Below, in pieces: positions 32,853 through 45,281 of a stretch of DNA of 54,471 nucleotides. The notes below the pieces were generated by a model. The model searched no databases. It saw only the letters and a program-made list of their open reading frames with translations, and was not told the DNA's origin. Position 1 is the first letter of the stretch; every line of letters begins with the position of its first letter. Position numbers and translations under genes: made by a program. The DNA is from Pilatotrama ljubarskyi (lineage: Eukaryota; Basidiomycota; Agaricomycetes; Polyporales; Polyporaceae): positions 1 to 54,471 of the forward strand of contig MU277771.1 in the NCBI GenBank assembly GCA_022385805.1, written 5' to 3'.

Positions 32853-35423
32853 ATGGGCCACCCCAACCACACCCGCACCACCCTCTCCGACAACAGCCGC
32901 AGCGACCTCGTCCAGAAGCCAGACCACCGTCCCACCTCCGCCCTCGCTGTCCCCTCCCTTCCTCCCGATGCCGGCCCCACCGCCTGGCTCACCGTCGCCG
33001 GCGCGTCCGTCCCTTCTCCTCCATCTCGCTCTTCCGTGCACGAGCTCACAAACTAGCATTGCTGCAGGTGGATGGTCCAATTCTCCACATTCGGGTGAGT
33101 ACCCGTCTCGCGACCTCTTTTCGCCTGCCATTCCTCCGAGCCTCCGCGATCCGCCTGCGCTTGCCTTTCAACGCCGCCTCACAAGCCCCTTAGCGCCTGA
33201 GCGCAAGCACCCAGGGCGCGCGTTCGGCGTGTAGCCCGCGTTGCTATCTTCAGAGTGGACGCTCTCAGCAGAGGCCTACCCGCGCCCGTAGGCACAACGA
33301 TAGCCATCCTCCTCGGTCCATCGCAAAACTGTTAGCTGTGTGATGGTGTTGCCGCCGAGTTCGTAGAAGCCGCCTGCGACACGTTGGACTGCGTTGAACC
33401 CGGACATATGCTTCACTTGTTCTCCGCCCCACCGCTCGACTTAGCACATCTGGGCATGTCGGTCTTGTCTAGAAGCTGTGCCTTGTGTGATACTGTCGTC
33501 GTAACTGGCCGCTCGCTCGTCAGCCGTCCAGCTTTGGCTCACGCTTCAATTTCGCAGGTATTTGAACGCCTTCGGTGTATACCAGGGTACCGATCCCACC
33601 TTTCCACCTGCCCACCAGCTCGTTCTCTGAATCAATCCTTCCGTGCAGACTACTACACCCGTGTCTTCCTCTCGCATGCTTCGCCCTCAAACATCAGGTA
33701 CGCCTTCCCACCACCCATACGGAGACACAAACACCCTCCTGAACACCACGCTCCAGCTGGATCGGGAGCGTCCAGCTCTTCCTGATGTACGCACCCGCCG
33801 TGATCGTCGGGAGCGCGTTCGACTCCGGTTTCTTGTGAGTCCGACCGACGGACGTTCGTAGAGTCACCCTGATGTCCTCCAGCCACCACGTCCAGATCAC
33901 CGGTTCCATCCTCCTCGTCGTCTCAATATTCATGCTCTCGCTCGTACAGCAGGACCAGTACTATCAGGTCTTCCTCGCCCAGGCACTCGGGATCGGCCTC
34001 GGTGTAGGCCTCCTCTTTCTCCCTTCTCTCACCATCGTCGCGCACCATTTCCGCCGCCGTCGGGCCCTCGCTGCAGGGCTGGTTGTCAGCGGAGCCTCGT
34101 GCGGCGGCATTGTCTTTCCTATACTCCTCAATCACCTCTTTGACAATCCAAACATGGGCTTCGCCAATGGCGTCCGCGTCAGCGGCGGGCTCATCGCTGG
34201 GCTGCTCCTCGTAGCGAACTGCATCATGCGCACGCGCTTGCCCCCAAACACTCGGCCCGCGGTTTCCGTTCGGGACGGGATACTGCGCATCGCGGGAGAC
34301 GGAGCATACGTCTGGTCTATCGCAGGGTAGGCGGATGACTTTGGCAGTATGCAGCACGCAGCCTCGCTCACGTCAACAGCGCTTTCTGTACAAATCTCGG
34401 GCTCTTCGTTCCGTGTAAGTAGAGTTCTCAGATGTGCGTCGAGGTCGGTCCTCACCGAGACTAGTCTTTTACCTGCAGCTGTTTGCCGCCGACCACCATG
34501 TTGCGCCAGAGGTTACCACATATATCGTAATGTCGCTTCTGGTCCCTGGGGAGGCATGTACGGCTGACGCCTCTTTCAGCTCGCTATCCTGAACGCTGGG
34601 AGCACGGTCGGCCGGATCCTGCCCATGGCGCTGGCCGACAAGCTGGGCGTGTACAACATGCTCCTTTCTGCCATCCTCGCCTCGGCCGTGCTCCTGTTCT
34701 CCCTCTTCGGCGCGACGAGCACCGGCGGCGTCATCTCCGTCGCCGCCCTCTTCGGCTTCTCTTCTGGAGCATGTGCGTCTCCCTTCTCTTGCCCCACGCG
34801 CGGGCTTCTCGCTCGGATTTGACTTTGTCTTTACCACCTTTGTGAGCCGACGGCTGACGACCCTGCACCGCAGACGTATCGCTCATTCCGCCACTGCTCG
34901 GGACGCTCTGCACGGACCTCAGCGAGCTCGGGTCAGTCTTTACGTCTCCGCGACCCTCCAGCGCACACTCACGTCCGCTCTCGTTCATCTCCGCGCCGTC
35001 AAACAACCGTCATCGCCATCATACGTACATGCGCCCGCGGCTGCGTACTTGCACGCCCACGGGCACGCGGGAGCACAGCCTGCGGATGGGCCTCGCGTTC
35101 TCGCTCGTGGGCACGTCCATGCTGGTCGGGACGCCCATTTTCGGCGCGCTTCTGGACGCCGGCCGTACGCTTGTGTGGTGGAAGGCTGTCGTGTTCGCCG
35201 GGGTGCGTCCGTTTTCGTCTCTACGTTCCCTTTGCCACCTGGGGCCCAGCCCGGCGGTGTTGGGGTTTCCGTCACCTGTCTTCGACGCAGCTGCTGACAT
35301 CTCGTCTACTTGGGCTTCTTGTGCGTCTAGGTGTGCATCGTGGCCGGCTTCGCGTGCATGGCGGTCTCGAGGTTGCTCTATACACGACGACTGAACCTCC
35401 GTTCAGGGGTGTCTTCTGCATAG
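32853..35423 (+). CDS. MFS transporter, monocarboxylate-transporter family
   Basis: Plasma-membrane or organellar carrier of the fungal MCT-like family; substrate unknown. Twelve exons close in phase to 447 residues: 32853-33004, 33068-33094, 33558-33586, 33649-33697, 33757-33834, 33883-34326, 34380-34414, 34465-34526, 34580-34772, 34874-34931, 35079-35202, 35331-35423. A hydrophilic N-terminus runs to PDAGPTAWLTVAGAW. MCT-typical pieces follow: TFGYLNAFGVYQDYYT, SNISWIGSVQLFLMY, LGIGLGVGLLFLPSLTIVAHHF, RRRALAAGLVVSGASCGGIVFP, then the second half from GLFVPFFYLQLFAADH through NAGSTVGRILPMALADKLG to FSLVGTSMLVGTPIFGALLD. Twelve spans are expected. Intron 2 is 463 nt, far longer than all others here. 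It may serve the nearby PKS cluster, though the ferredoxin gene lies between. Confidence 0.85.
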
Positions 35424-35716
35424 ATGGGGAGTTGCAGCCTTCACAGGACCCTGTCCACCGAGCAGAGGGGCACCCTTCGGTCCGGTCGAAATGCGATATA
35501 TTATACAGCGTGTATGGCACCAAGCATTCTCATCACGCAAACCGATAGACAAGCCGCCACCTGACAGCGGGTCCGGACGAAAAGACAGTGGCTACACCAA
35601 GTACATTCGTAGAACCGAGTCTGCATGGTCGCGAAGCCACTGGCACCCGAGAGTTCGAAATCGCGAAGGCCCGGATGGTCGTACGTGTGCGCTCCGTCGC
35701 GCGTCCGCGTCCGGCG

Positions 35717-38028
35717 TCATACATCCCAGATCTTCACGGACTCGGCCTGCGCTCCCGATGCCGTCGTCTCCTCGGCGACCTTGCTCACCACGAACGGGCC
35801 CTCCAGGGGGATGGTGTGGATGCTGTCCGTCACATGCCGCCAGGCGCCGACGAAGTTCGTACCGCCGACGAGATACCCGCGCAGCACGTAGGTGTCCAGG
35901 ACATCGGGGCCGGGGCTGAAGGGCAGAGGAGGGCCAGGCGCGCGCACGAGCACGACGAGGCCGTCCCAGCTGCGCACGCGCCCGTAATAGCGAAAGTTGC
36001 CGTACGCGAGCGCATGGCGCGGGAGGGTCTGAGTGCGCGGTGTGAGCCAGCGTCGGAGGTCGGGCGAGCAGCGCGCTACGTACCTCGCCGGTGATTATGA
36101 TGTCCAGGATGCCGCTGCACACCCTGGTGATCTCCGTCATGCCGCTGCTGGCGGTGGAGTCTGATGTCGTCGAGGTTGAGTACATACTCACGCTGTCGCT
36201 GTCGTCGAGCGCCACGCGCGATATGAGATCGTCGACGTCCATATCCTCGCCGAGGGCGTCTTGCACCGCGCGCCGGGACTCCTCGACGCCTGGATAGGCG
36301 TCTGCTTCGCCGCGCCCGTTCATGAACTCGTCTTCATCCCCCTCCCTGCTTCTCGTGCACATTTCGCAGGTGGATTCGTCGTGCGAGTTCGGCCGGCCTT
36401 CGTGGTACGTCTCGTACATGTACTCCTTGGCGCTCCCATGCGGCGCGACCTTGACGGTTTCCCCGCGCTCACACACAGTAAAGTGCTTCGGGAGGAACGC
36501 GGTCATGATACCTTCGTCCAACGGGTCGTTCGCGATCAGCGGGGGCGGAATCGGCGTCGCCGGGCTGATGCAGTGGTGCTCGCGCAGGGTGAAGTAGAGC
36601 CCGCGCACGGTGTGCATTCTCAGGGGCCTTTCCAGAGCTTGACTGAAGTTGGGTGAATGTATGGCTTCGATGTAGTCATCCGCATCGCCGGAGTCCTATA
36701 CGTGGTGAATGCCGAGCAGAGGATTGAGTCGGCTGCTGCACGGAATAGAGTGACGGACTTACCAAGAAACGACCGCCCCAAGAGCCCGTCAGGCTGCCGA
36801 AGGTGTAAGTCACGCCGCGCGCGCTCGTATGGTCCCATGGGTTCGAGCATCCGCGCCAGCGCTCCCAATCGTTCTCCTGCAACGCGCTCGGGCTCGTCGC
36901 ATCATGACGCCACGCACGGGCATCCTCGAGCGCGCCTTGCTCGTTGCCGCCAACATGGCTCCTCCAGTCCCAGTCGCCGCGCGGGACGAACCTCACAGCC
37001 TTGGTCTGCGCGAGCTCGCGGATGTCGGCACGTGTGATGCCGACCCAACCGCGGAGGTTCGCGGCTGCACGGTCTTCAGGGATCATCTGGGCTCCGTCGA
37101 TGGGTTCTGGATCGAGGAGGGCGACGTAGAGCAGCTTGGAGACGAGGCCGATGGGCGGCTCCGCGAGGGTGATGGTGCGTTCGCTGCTGTAGTGCAGCAG
37201 CTTGTGTTTGCAGAGCTTCGGCTCGCGGTAGAGGGGGTAGTACCCATGCGGCGTCTCGGTGGAGAGCTCGCGATACTCGCGCGGATCGCCGGTGAGGGGT
37301 AGATAGAAGTGGTTGTCTGGAGCGAGGAAGGGAGGGTAGCGGAAGCCGAACATGGCGTACGGACGGATGAGGGACATGAGCTGCTCGAGCTGCTCCTCTG
37401 TCTTGGACTGCAGTCTCCCTGGGAAGCAGACGAGGGTCGGTACGCGGTGATCTCAGCAGAGGAGAACGCGTCACGCACGTTCTGTCATGGAGAACCAGTA
37501 TAGCCACAGCGCGAGCGTGTTCGCGACGTCCTCGGGGGGCCAGCCACCGCACCCTTCGCGGTCCTCCCACAACTTCTGGAGGATGAATCGCTCGACGTAG
37601 TCGAAGAGGCCAGCCCACTCGAGTTGCTCTGCATTCCGCCCGTCGTTCTCGGAGCACATGGCGAACGCGTACCAGAAGTCCTGGACGATGTCGGGGGAAT
37701 CGATGTTGCCCCGACGGATGTTGCGAAGCGTTCGACAGTAGTGCGTGAACTGAGGAGCAAGACCGGACGAGTACGAGGCCTCTTGGCACATGCGGCGCCC
37801 GGCGGCGCGGTAGTCGAACTTTGCGCGGAAGACACGGGCGTAGAGATAAGCGTTGTGGGCGATGGAGAGCGTGCCGTGTATGTGGTGACATGTGCAGAGC
37901 AGCGCGACTAGGTGGCAGGGTGGACCGAGGAGGTCAAGCGTGGCTGTCTGGAATGCGATATTCTCGAGGACGTGCGAGGGGAGAGAACAGAGAGATAGGG
38001 CAGGCGGTGGACGTCCACGGGCGTACAT
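35717..38028 (-). CDS. Large F-box-domain protein
   Basis: Four exons (37479-38028, 36763-37451, 36084-36695, 35717-36028) give 720 residues with exact phases. An F-box-like segment lies near residues 14-50: LCSLPSHVLENIAFQTA, then LLGPPCHLVALLCTCHHIH. The rest is the long, poorly characterised agaricomycete extension: LYARVFRAKFDYRAAGRR, LWLYWFSMTE, PYAMFGFRYPPFLAPDNHFY and, at the end, DVLDTYVLRGYLVGGTNFVG. A serine/threonine and acidic patch lies near the middle of exon 3. Predicted to act as a substrate adaptor in SCF ubiquitin ligases; the F-box call rests on pattern only. No frame damage. Confidence 0.75.
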
Positions 38029-41000
38029 GGCGGTATGACGGGGGTGGATGGGGCATGTCGAGGGCCGAGGTGGGTATTTATGACAAACAGGAGCGGAGGA
38101 GAAGCGAAGACCTGGCGGTGCTGTAAGCTCGCATTCGAATGTTTCTGCAAAGTGGACTTTCCACTTCCGGCCCCTTTTTGATCGGCGAACTACGTCCCTT
38201 GCCTTTTCGGGATAAAACCGTCCTCCACCTCCGTCCCCCGTTCTCGCCGCCCCGCGCGCCCGCGTCGACAGTTACGCATCCTCTTCCCTTTTCCACGCTC
38301 GCAATATCCCAGCAAACCGCCCGCGCCCTCACTGCCCACAGTCTTCGCGGTCCGCAATCACCGCACCCACCTTGCTTGCGCCGCTCTCGGTATCCCCATC
38401 GAGAGACATCTCGCTCTCGCGGGAGCACTTCTTTGCAACCCGTCCTGTTCCTGTCTCGCTGCGCCTAGGGACGTGTCCACTGCTCCCCAGCCAACGTAAC
38501 TCGGCTACGGCGGATACTAGGGCCTGAGTAACATCCTATTCTCGCTCGCCCTCGTGCAAGTCATCTCTCACGTACCTTCGCATATCCATCATTTCACTAA
38601 ACATCTGGACCTCTTATGCACGTTCTTTCACGACGTGACCACCCTCGGCGCAAGCCCACGGCTGACGGTGTTCGGACCTCGCGAGATTTCCATCTTGACT
38701 CCTATCGCCGGTCTGTACGTTGATGTTGCTTTACGTTGCCCACTGACTTATAGGGCGGTCTCGTATGCCCCCAGGCTGATACTGTCCTAGTGTAAGCATG
38801 AGGATATTTTTACGGGGCTCTCGCGCATTTCGCACTGGTATCTCCGCCACCTTTAGCTGGGTTCATCAAGGCGGACTTGCAATGTCGCCGTCACATTCTG
38901 ACCTAGAGGTTTAGTGAGTGCTTGCTGCACATATGTGGATTTCCGGTGCTTCCGCCGTCAATATGGCTGCTAGCACACGTTCACAACATTGTCATCGTTT
39001 GTCCGACAGGAGGTTGTCTGCAGGAGTCAGGAACCCGTCCCCTCCATTCCGTAAGGAGGCCTCGGCCACCGTGCTCACGCGCACTCGGAACCCTTCAAAA
39101 TACCGGCAGCATCAAGCGTTCTAGCCGCTGTCAACGTCGGAATGAATGCTCGGGAAGCCACGGTCTGAGGATTCCCTCACAACCGGCTTCTCGTGGTACA
39201 GCTGCTCAGCAGAGATGTACTCGTGGCAGGATTGCTTTTTGCTGAGTTTGGGGTGCCCGCTCTCACACTGGCATCAGACCAACTCTTGTCGATCCCAGTC
39301 GGTCAGATGGTCAAGATCAACCTCCTTCGCTCGCGAATAAGCTATCACTAGCCATCAAGGTAGCCACATCCCAGGAGCCGTCGTGCAAGACGGTTCAGAC
39401 TCAGAGCCTACTTCGTCTGTACGTACAACAGACCAGCCAATGGCTAGAAGTACCCAACGTGTCCTGCTCACGTCGTTCCTGTGGAAGAGGATCGCTTGGC
39501 CTTCTCAGATCCTCGGCGGACGAGAAGCGAGACCGTCACTTCTGACGCGGGAAGCGGCCTATATGAACATTTTTTTCAAAGACACAGAAAATATACATAC
39601 ACAGCTTCTAGGCGCAATCGCGATCGTCATGCATCGATTTAAGATCTCCGTCAAGGTTTCTCGACGCATGCAGTGCACGTCCTATGACCCCACACCGTCT
39701 ACGCAAGCCATCAGGTCCAAGTTCCCAATTTCAGTCTGGAACGTGACCGCAGTATCGGGGATCGGTTTGCCCTTTCGCAGGTCCCCGGAGCGCCCTCGCA
39801 TGCTGAACCTTGTGTCGCCCGCTCGAGTCAACGCCGCCGAACTGCGGCCGCGGCGCGGGCCTTACGAGATGGCCTCTTCGCGCACATACTCTGCAGGAAG
39901 GGGCTGCGGCCGTTCCGACTCCCGGATGATCAGGTTGCAACTGCACACGAACATGTGGACGTCAACGCCGGCGTGATTCGTCCCAAATGAAGGCAATTTC
40001 GTGCGCGTCAGTTCCTCCGTCGAGATCGTCTTTGCGCCGAGTCACGACGTAAGTTCATATGATGCCACATTCGGTGTGAACGGTGTTGCTTCGTATGTCC
40101 ACATGCTTGCAGATTAATGAGTACACTCGACGAATCGCTATCAAGTACAGAGGAACTTATTGACGACCGTTGGAAAGACCATGCATCAGGATCACGACGA
40201 AGGTAAAAGTACGGTCTCTCTGGCGCTCTCCTTTCGGTCGCCGATGTCGGTGGCGGAGTCGAATCTCTCGCGGTGCGCGTCGCGCGTCGAGATCATCCTT
40301 TTCACACGCGGTCATGTGATCGAGCGGCTTGTGGGAAACGTGCTCCTTCCTGATTGGTAACAACTCTATAACTCGAGTTTTTTCCCAGCACTCGTCCTGT
40401 TTGCCGACAAGCTCGCGCAGATTCCAGTCTATCTACTGCACCAGCAGCGTCGCAGGTGACTCTCCACTCGCCTGCCTTTTTCATTCAGCGCTGAGACCCG
40501 TACTGCGAACAAGAGCGCCTATCTCGCGGACTCGGCCACTACTAGTCTCGCAAGCCGCTACGGGTTTGCTCTCTCTCGTGGATGTTACTGAATCGCGGCA
40601 GAAAATCGCTCTCATAGGGCGATGCGCACCGCACGGCATCATCTCGCTCAGGGAGAGGATGCCAACTGCCTATCCCTCTGGACTCCATTGAACTTCTCCT
40701 CTCCTTGCCATCCGTTGCATGACCAGCGTGACCGGGGATCTACATCATGATAAGAGGACAGTCTTCCATGACCCGTGCTCGCCCTGCGGCAGTGAGCCTT
40801 GAGAAATAAATCCCCAGTTCGACCGCAGGACGCCCACACGAACAAACAGAACCAAACTCCCGTGGCGACAGCCTCCAGACTCGACTACGCCGCCCGAATC
40901 CTTTGCCTACGCCCCCCTCTCTCTGATTTCGCCGGGAAATGAGCTTCGCCTTTCTGCAAATTAGCTCTCCTGAGAGCTGCCTTGTGGATCCATTACGCAT

Positions 41001-43158
41001 TGGGATCGTTAGGAAAAGCTAGACTACTCACGACTTTCTTGGTCAGGACGCAACGAGGCAAGGTCATCGCTCGCCACATGCCAATCATCAGAAGACCCTA
41101 TTGCCAACTCAGCGAACTACGCGCTCGCCATTCAGTGGTCTTCCTTGCAAACGGCACCGCCGAATCGTCCCGCACCACGACTTGTGCCTCCGAATGCAAG
41201 CGGGCCATTGTTCTTTATCTGATGCCACTGTGATGCGGCACGCTTCTTGGTGCATGCGGAGTCTCAACCTTGACAGCCCTGACATACAAATACCCCCTCG
41301 CGTTCCTTCGCGACTCTCCCTTAGACCGCCAGAGACACCTCTCGGTACGTTTCCTCCCCCATCTACCGCCTGCTCCCTTCACCGTTGCCCCTCGCCACCT
41401 GACCCGGCCTCCTCCTCGTACAGTGCCAGGAGCATTTGGCACTTCATCATCACCCAGCTGCCTGAGCCTTGCGCGAGCACGATTGCCAGCACCCCTCAGA
41501 GCATCCGGTATGGTGAACTTGCTGCCGGCCTCGCAGGCGTACACAGTTAAGCGTGCGTTCTGCGTCGCAAGACGCTGGCGAAGATCAACAGGGCGGAGTG
41601 ACGCCTGCGCCGAAGAAGAGAGCCCCAAACGGGCGGTGACCAGCAAGTGCGCGCGGCAGAGGGGCGGCTGGTGGAGGATCCCGGGGCGATGGCGCAGGCC
41701 TTCTCGTGGCCCCCGGGGTGAGTACTCGTCGTCGCGACCATGTAGAGGCGAAACGACGAGGAAACCAACGTGCGCCAAACTGGTGAGTGCGGCCTATCTG
41801 CGTCGCCACATCTTCTGGGCAGTTTTCCTTCATTTATCGCGAGACAAGTCGTGTTATGCGGCGGTGGGTCTATGCGTAGGCGGATGATCCCCTCATTGCA
41901 TGTAAGGCCGTGACTGGCTGTCGACGGACGCCGATTATAATACCACTACATCTCTTCGGCCCATATAAGATGATGCCAACTGCGCAATCCAAAGCCAATA
42001 ACTTGAAGGCTTATTCTGACGAATGTCAACCGAGAAATCACCCAGTGATAGGGTGGCATGTCTTGACGTAGGACGATGTACTCTTTAGTAGCCTTCTAAG
42101 AATGTGGGCTCAGGCCTCCGGCCGAGCATGCGTTATACCTACCTCGACATTGCTACTGACGGTGACCTCCGAGTCGGAGATACCTCCGACGTGGAGATAC
42201 CAATGCCTATATGCTACTTGGGCCAGCATCCTCTTTGAACCTGCAGTGAAGGCGTGAGATAGATCTCCATATCACTCCTAAGTTTCAACCTCTGCCGCTA
42301 GTAGACACAAGGAGCCAAGCGGAAGCGCGACTTGCGGATGAACCGGGGGCGGATAATAGTGCGGCGGACCCGACCCGCTAGGCGCCCAAGTATGGCGTTC
42401 GAGGCGTCGTCTGCGGCCCTACTAAGTACGTGTTCCTTACCGCCGTGACTCCTGGATGTCCCTCCGTGCTCTTGCGCGATGCTATGACCAAGGAAGCTTT
42501 CACGACCGGAGGAGCCTGATCCAGTGCGGCTGACGCTCCCGCTCCGAATCGTGCCACCCGCTTTCTTTGACGATACTACGACCTCCTGCAAGAACCGGGG
42601 GCTGCCAGGGCTGATGATGATGGAAGTGGCCACCTCTGGGCCACCTCTGCATTCCGACATGCAGGTCCCTGGAATGTCGGAAATCGCAGCCCAAGCCCAC
42701 CTGCATTCCACACAATCTCGTCTAGGAAGCTACATTTCATTCCACTGTCGCATCCTCAGCTTCTTGCATTGTTCATGAGCAATCATGGTCCCAAGCTGTA
42801 GCAACCCGCCCCGCGGGCATGCTAGGTGCACTCGTATCCTGTCTGATGTTGGGACAGGTACACCCGTAACTCATTGAAGGTCGGCTCATACGCAAGTGGT
42901 CATTTCAACTGTTATGCGGCTGTGCAGACCGCCTGTAGGTCCCCACCCTGATTCAAGTATGAAGGCGGAGCGGAGCTCTTGATGCATCTCCGCATCGCCT
43001 ACCTGCTTGCCGCTCCGCTCGGCAACGGCGTACTGCGCTTGAGTTTGGGGTATGAGCTTGGGTCTGCATATGAGGGTACGTGCGAAACATCTATAAGAGA
43101 CGAAGGATGGCTCACTGACGGTCCAGCGCAGGCCCCAATCTCAACAACCGAAGTCATC
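38029..43158. other. 5-kb gene-poor stretch
   Basis: I recognise no gene. Open frames at 38554-38790, 39383-39976, 40329-40691, 41270-41887 and 42298-42711 lack family motifs and splice-linked neighbours. One minus-strand segment (about 41440-41560) has a protein-like look (QNARLTVYACEAGSKFTIPD) but cannot be placed. Composition varies: 39560-39660 is AT-richer. It may hold old, heavily decayed genes or non-coding RNA. Confidence 0.4.
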
Positions 43159-44206
43159 ATGCTCCTGGCAGTTGTTACGCTCTCCGCATTCATTATCCAA
43201 GCGTGCGCTCACTGTAAGCTGATCTCGGAATATACCGCATAGTTGACTACTGCTGAATAGTGCCGGCTGCGACAGATACCTTTCCGAGCCTGATTGTCCA
43301 CGGCACGAAAACGGAGCCGTGGGTGAACGTTCGCAAGACGAACAACTATTACAGCCAGGCACCTGTATGTCATTCTCGGACCCTCCTTTTACCTCTCCCA
43401 CCGTCACTGATATGTTACGTGCGCAGGTCACTGACGTGAATAGCACCGACTTCCGGTGCTACAATTCCAAGACGCAAGCCGTCGCACGCACCATTGATGT
43501 TTCCGCGGGTAGCAGGATTGGGATCGCGAGCGATCAGACGATCTACCATCCCGGTGTCGTGAATGTCTACATGGCGAAGGCTCCGGAAGGGACCGACGTC
43601 TCCGCTTGGGATGGCTCCGGGAGCGTCTGGTTCAAGACATACGAGATCACGGCCAAGACAGACGGAGGAAAGAGTATCACCTTCCCGGCGCAGGGGCTCC
43701 CTAGCGCGAACTTCACACTTCCGCAGAGCCTCCCTAGTGGCCAGTACCTCGTGCGCATGGAAGCAATCGCGCTTCACGCCGCCGAGAAGTACGGTGGCGC
43801 ACAATTCTATGTACGTTGCGCGATTGTTTGCAGTCTTCGTAGCTTGACCGCTCTCCCAGATTTCTTGCGGTCAGATCAACGTCACCGGCGGAGGAAGGGG
43901 AACGCCAGGGCCTTTGGTCGCCATTCCGGGAGTGTACACCGGCTACGTAGGATCGCTTTTCTTTGGCGACCGATCTCAGGCTCGCAGCTAACTTGAGTGA
44001 CCTACAGGAACCCGGCATTCTGATTGACATCAATGTGAGTGGCAGGAACTGTCCAGCGTCCTGTATGCTCATGAGTTCGTTCGTTGCATAACATTAGTGG
44101 CCTATCCCTACGAAGTATACCCAACCTGGGCCTGTAGGTCACAACGATACACCTTTTCGTCGTGCGTTCGCTGACGCCGCCACCATAGGCCGTCTGGTCC
44201 GGATAG
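43159..44206 (+). CDS. AA9 lytic polysaccharide monooxygenase
   Basis: Secreted copper enzyme that oxidatively cleaves cellulose or hemicellulose. Seven exons (43159-43213, 43276-43364, 43427-43810, 43860-43946, 44008-44034, 44098-44133, 44189-44206) give 231 residues. The signal peptide [17 protein letters not shown] ends just before the histidine that becomes residue 1 of the mature protein (HYTFPSLIV), the first arm of the copper histidine brace. The second brace histidine lies in [18 protein letters not shown]. The axial tyrosine and its region are in GGAQFYISCGQI. The C-terminus [13 protein letters not shown] is the family ending. There is no linker and no CBM1. Intron 1 lies one base after the His1 codon. 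It points to a plant-wall-degrading lifestyle. Confidence 0.9.
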
Positions 44207-45281
44207 AGGCTCCTGCTTCTTTCATAGCGTCCGGGTATCACGTATCCGCATGCATCCTTGCTGGACATTTGTTCGATATATGCTTCGTTTGTTCTCATTT
44301 AGTCTTGCTCTCCCTTCGCTCATGTATGTACTTACCAATCGAGCGACTCACTCACCGAAGCGGGATGAGACATGGAAGACAGGTAGCTTTCGCCCTACCA
44401 CTCTACGTCCCGCAGCGCTTCGAGTTTCGTCGCCCCTTGTTCATGATAGCTACACGTTCTTTCATAAGTAGTCCTTGAGACTATACAGAGCCCGCCGGAT
44501 CGCGTTGGAAAGTGGAGATATCTGCTCCAGAAACCAGGCAAGACTCTTCCCTATCCGCCAGCACATCATACAGCGAGAAAGGCGAAAGTGCTGGGGCGGA
44601 CATGTCATGATATTGCAACTGTCTTTCCCCTGCATTATGCGGCGAGTCGAGAGCTCCCTTGCCCACACAGACGCGTCAATCTGGGCACGAAAATCGAGGC
44701 TCGCAGGGGCCGACGAAGGGCCCATAGAGCGTGCCTCTTAAAAGCTGAGACGGACTGCCCATAGGACAGTTGACGCGAAAGCTAAGCAGGCACAGATTAG
44801 GAAGCCTGAACACACCCGCGACGCTACTCGACGTCCTTGATGTTGAGCTTTGTGAAGACGCGTACGTCGATGATGCCGCGCTCGCATCCGCCCATGAGCG
44901 TCTTGTTCTCTATGTTGCAACCTTGAGCACCGCGGAAGATACATGGCGAAGCATGCGTACATCACGGTGCAGAATAGTCTCTTCCTCTTCGATGGGTTCA
45001 GACGGGAGTTCACTGATGAGAGATATCACAGAGGATTTGAGGGACTGAAGCGTAGAATCTTCAGTCTGTGCAAACATTGAATTCCGCGCAAATCGTCAAG
45101 ATGCTCATCGGGGCGCGGGGCATGACGTCTGGCTGGGATGGTTACAATCGCTGCTTCGGCTTCGAGCTGTTGCACTTTGGCATCGTTTGCGTTCTATGAG
45201 CTTACAGTACACCCGCGCACGCAGCGTCCGACCTGCCTCATCAGCTCTAGTCCACAGCCCAAACGACCTACACGCTGAGCT
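44207..45281. other. Convergent intergenic region, no recognised gene
   Basis: The 3' flanks of the AA9 and Spo7-like genes. Short open frames only; none matches a family. Confidence 0.5.

Noticed and set aside
39383..39976. 197-codon plus-strand frame as a gene
   Set aside because: No recognisable motif, no convincing start and no splice-linked neighbours; left as unexplained.
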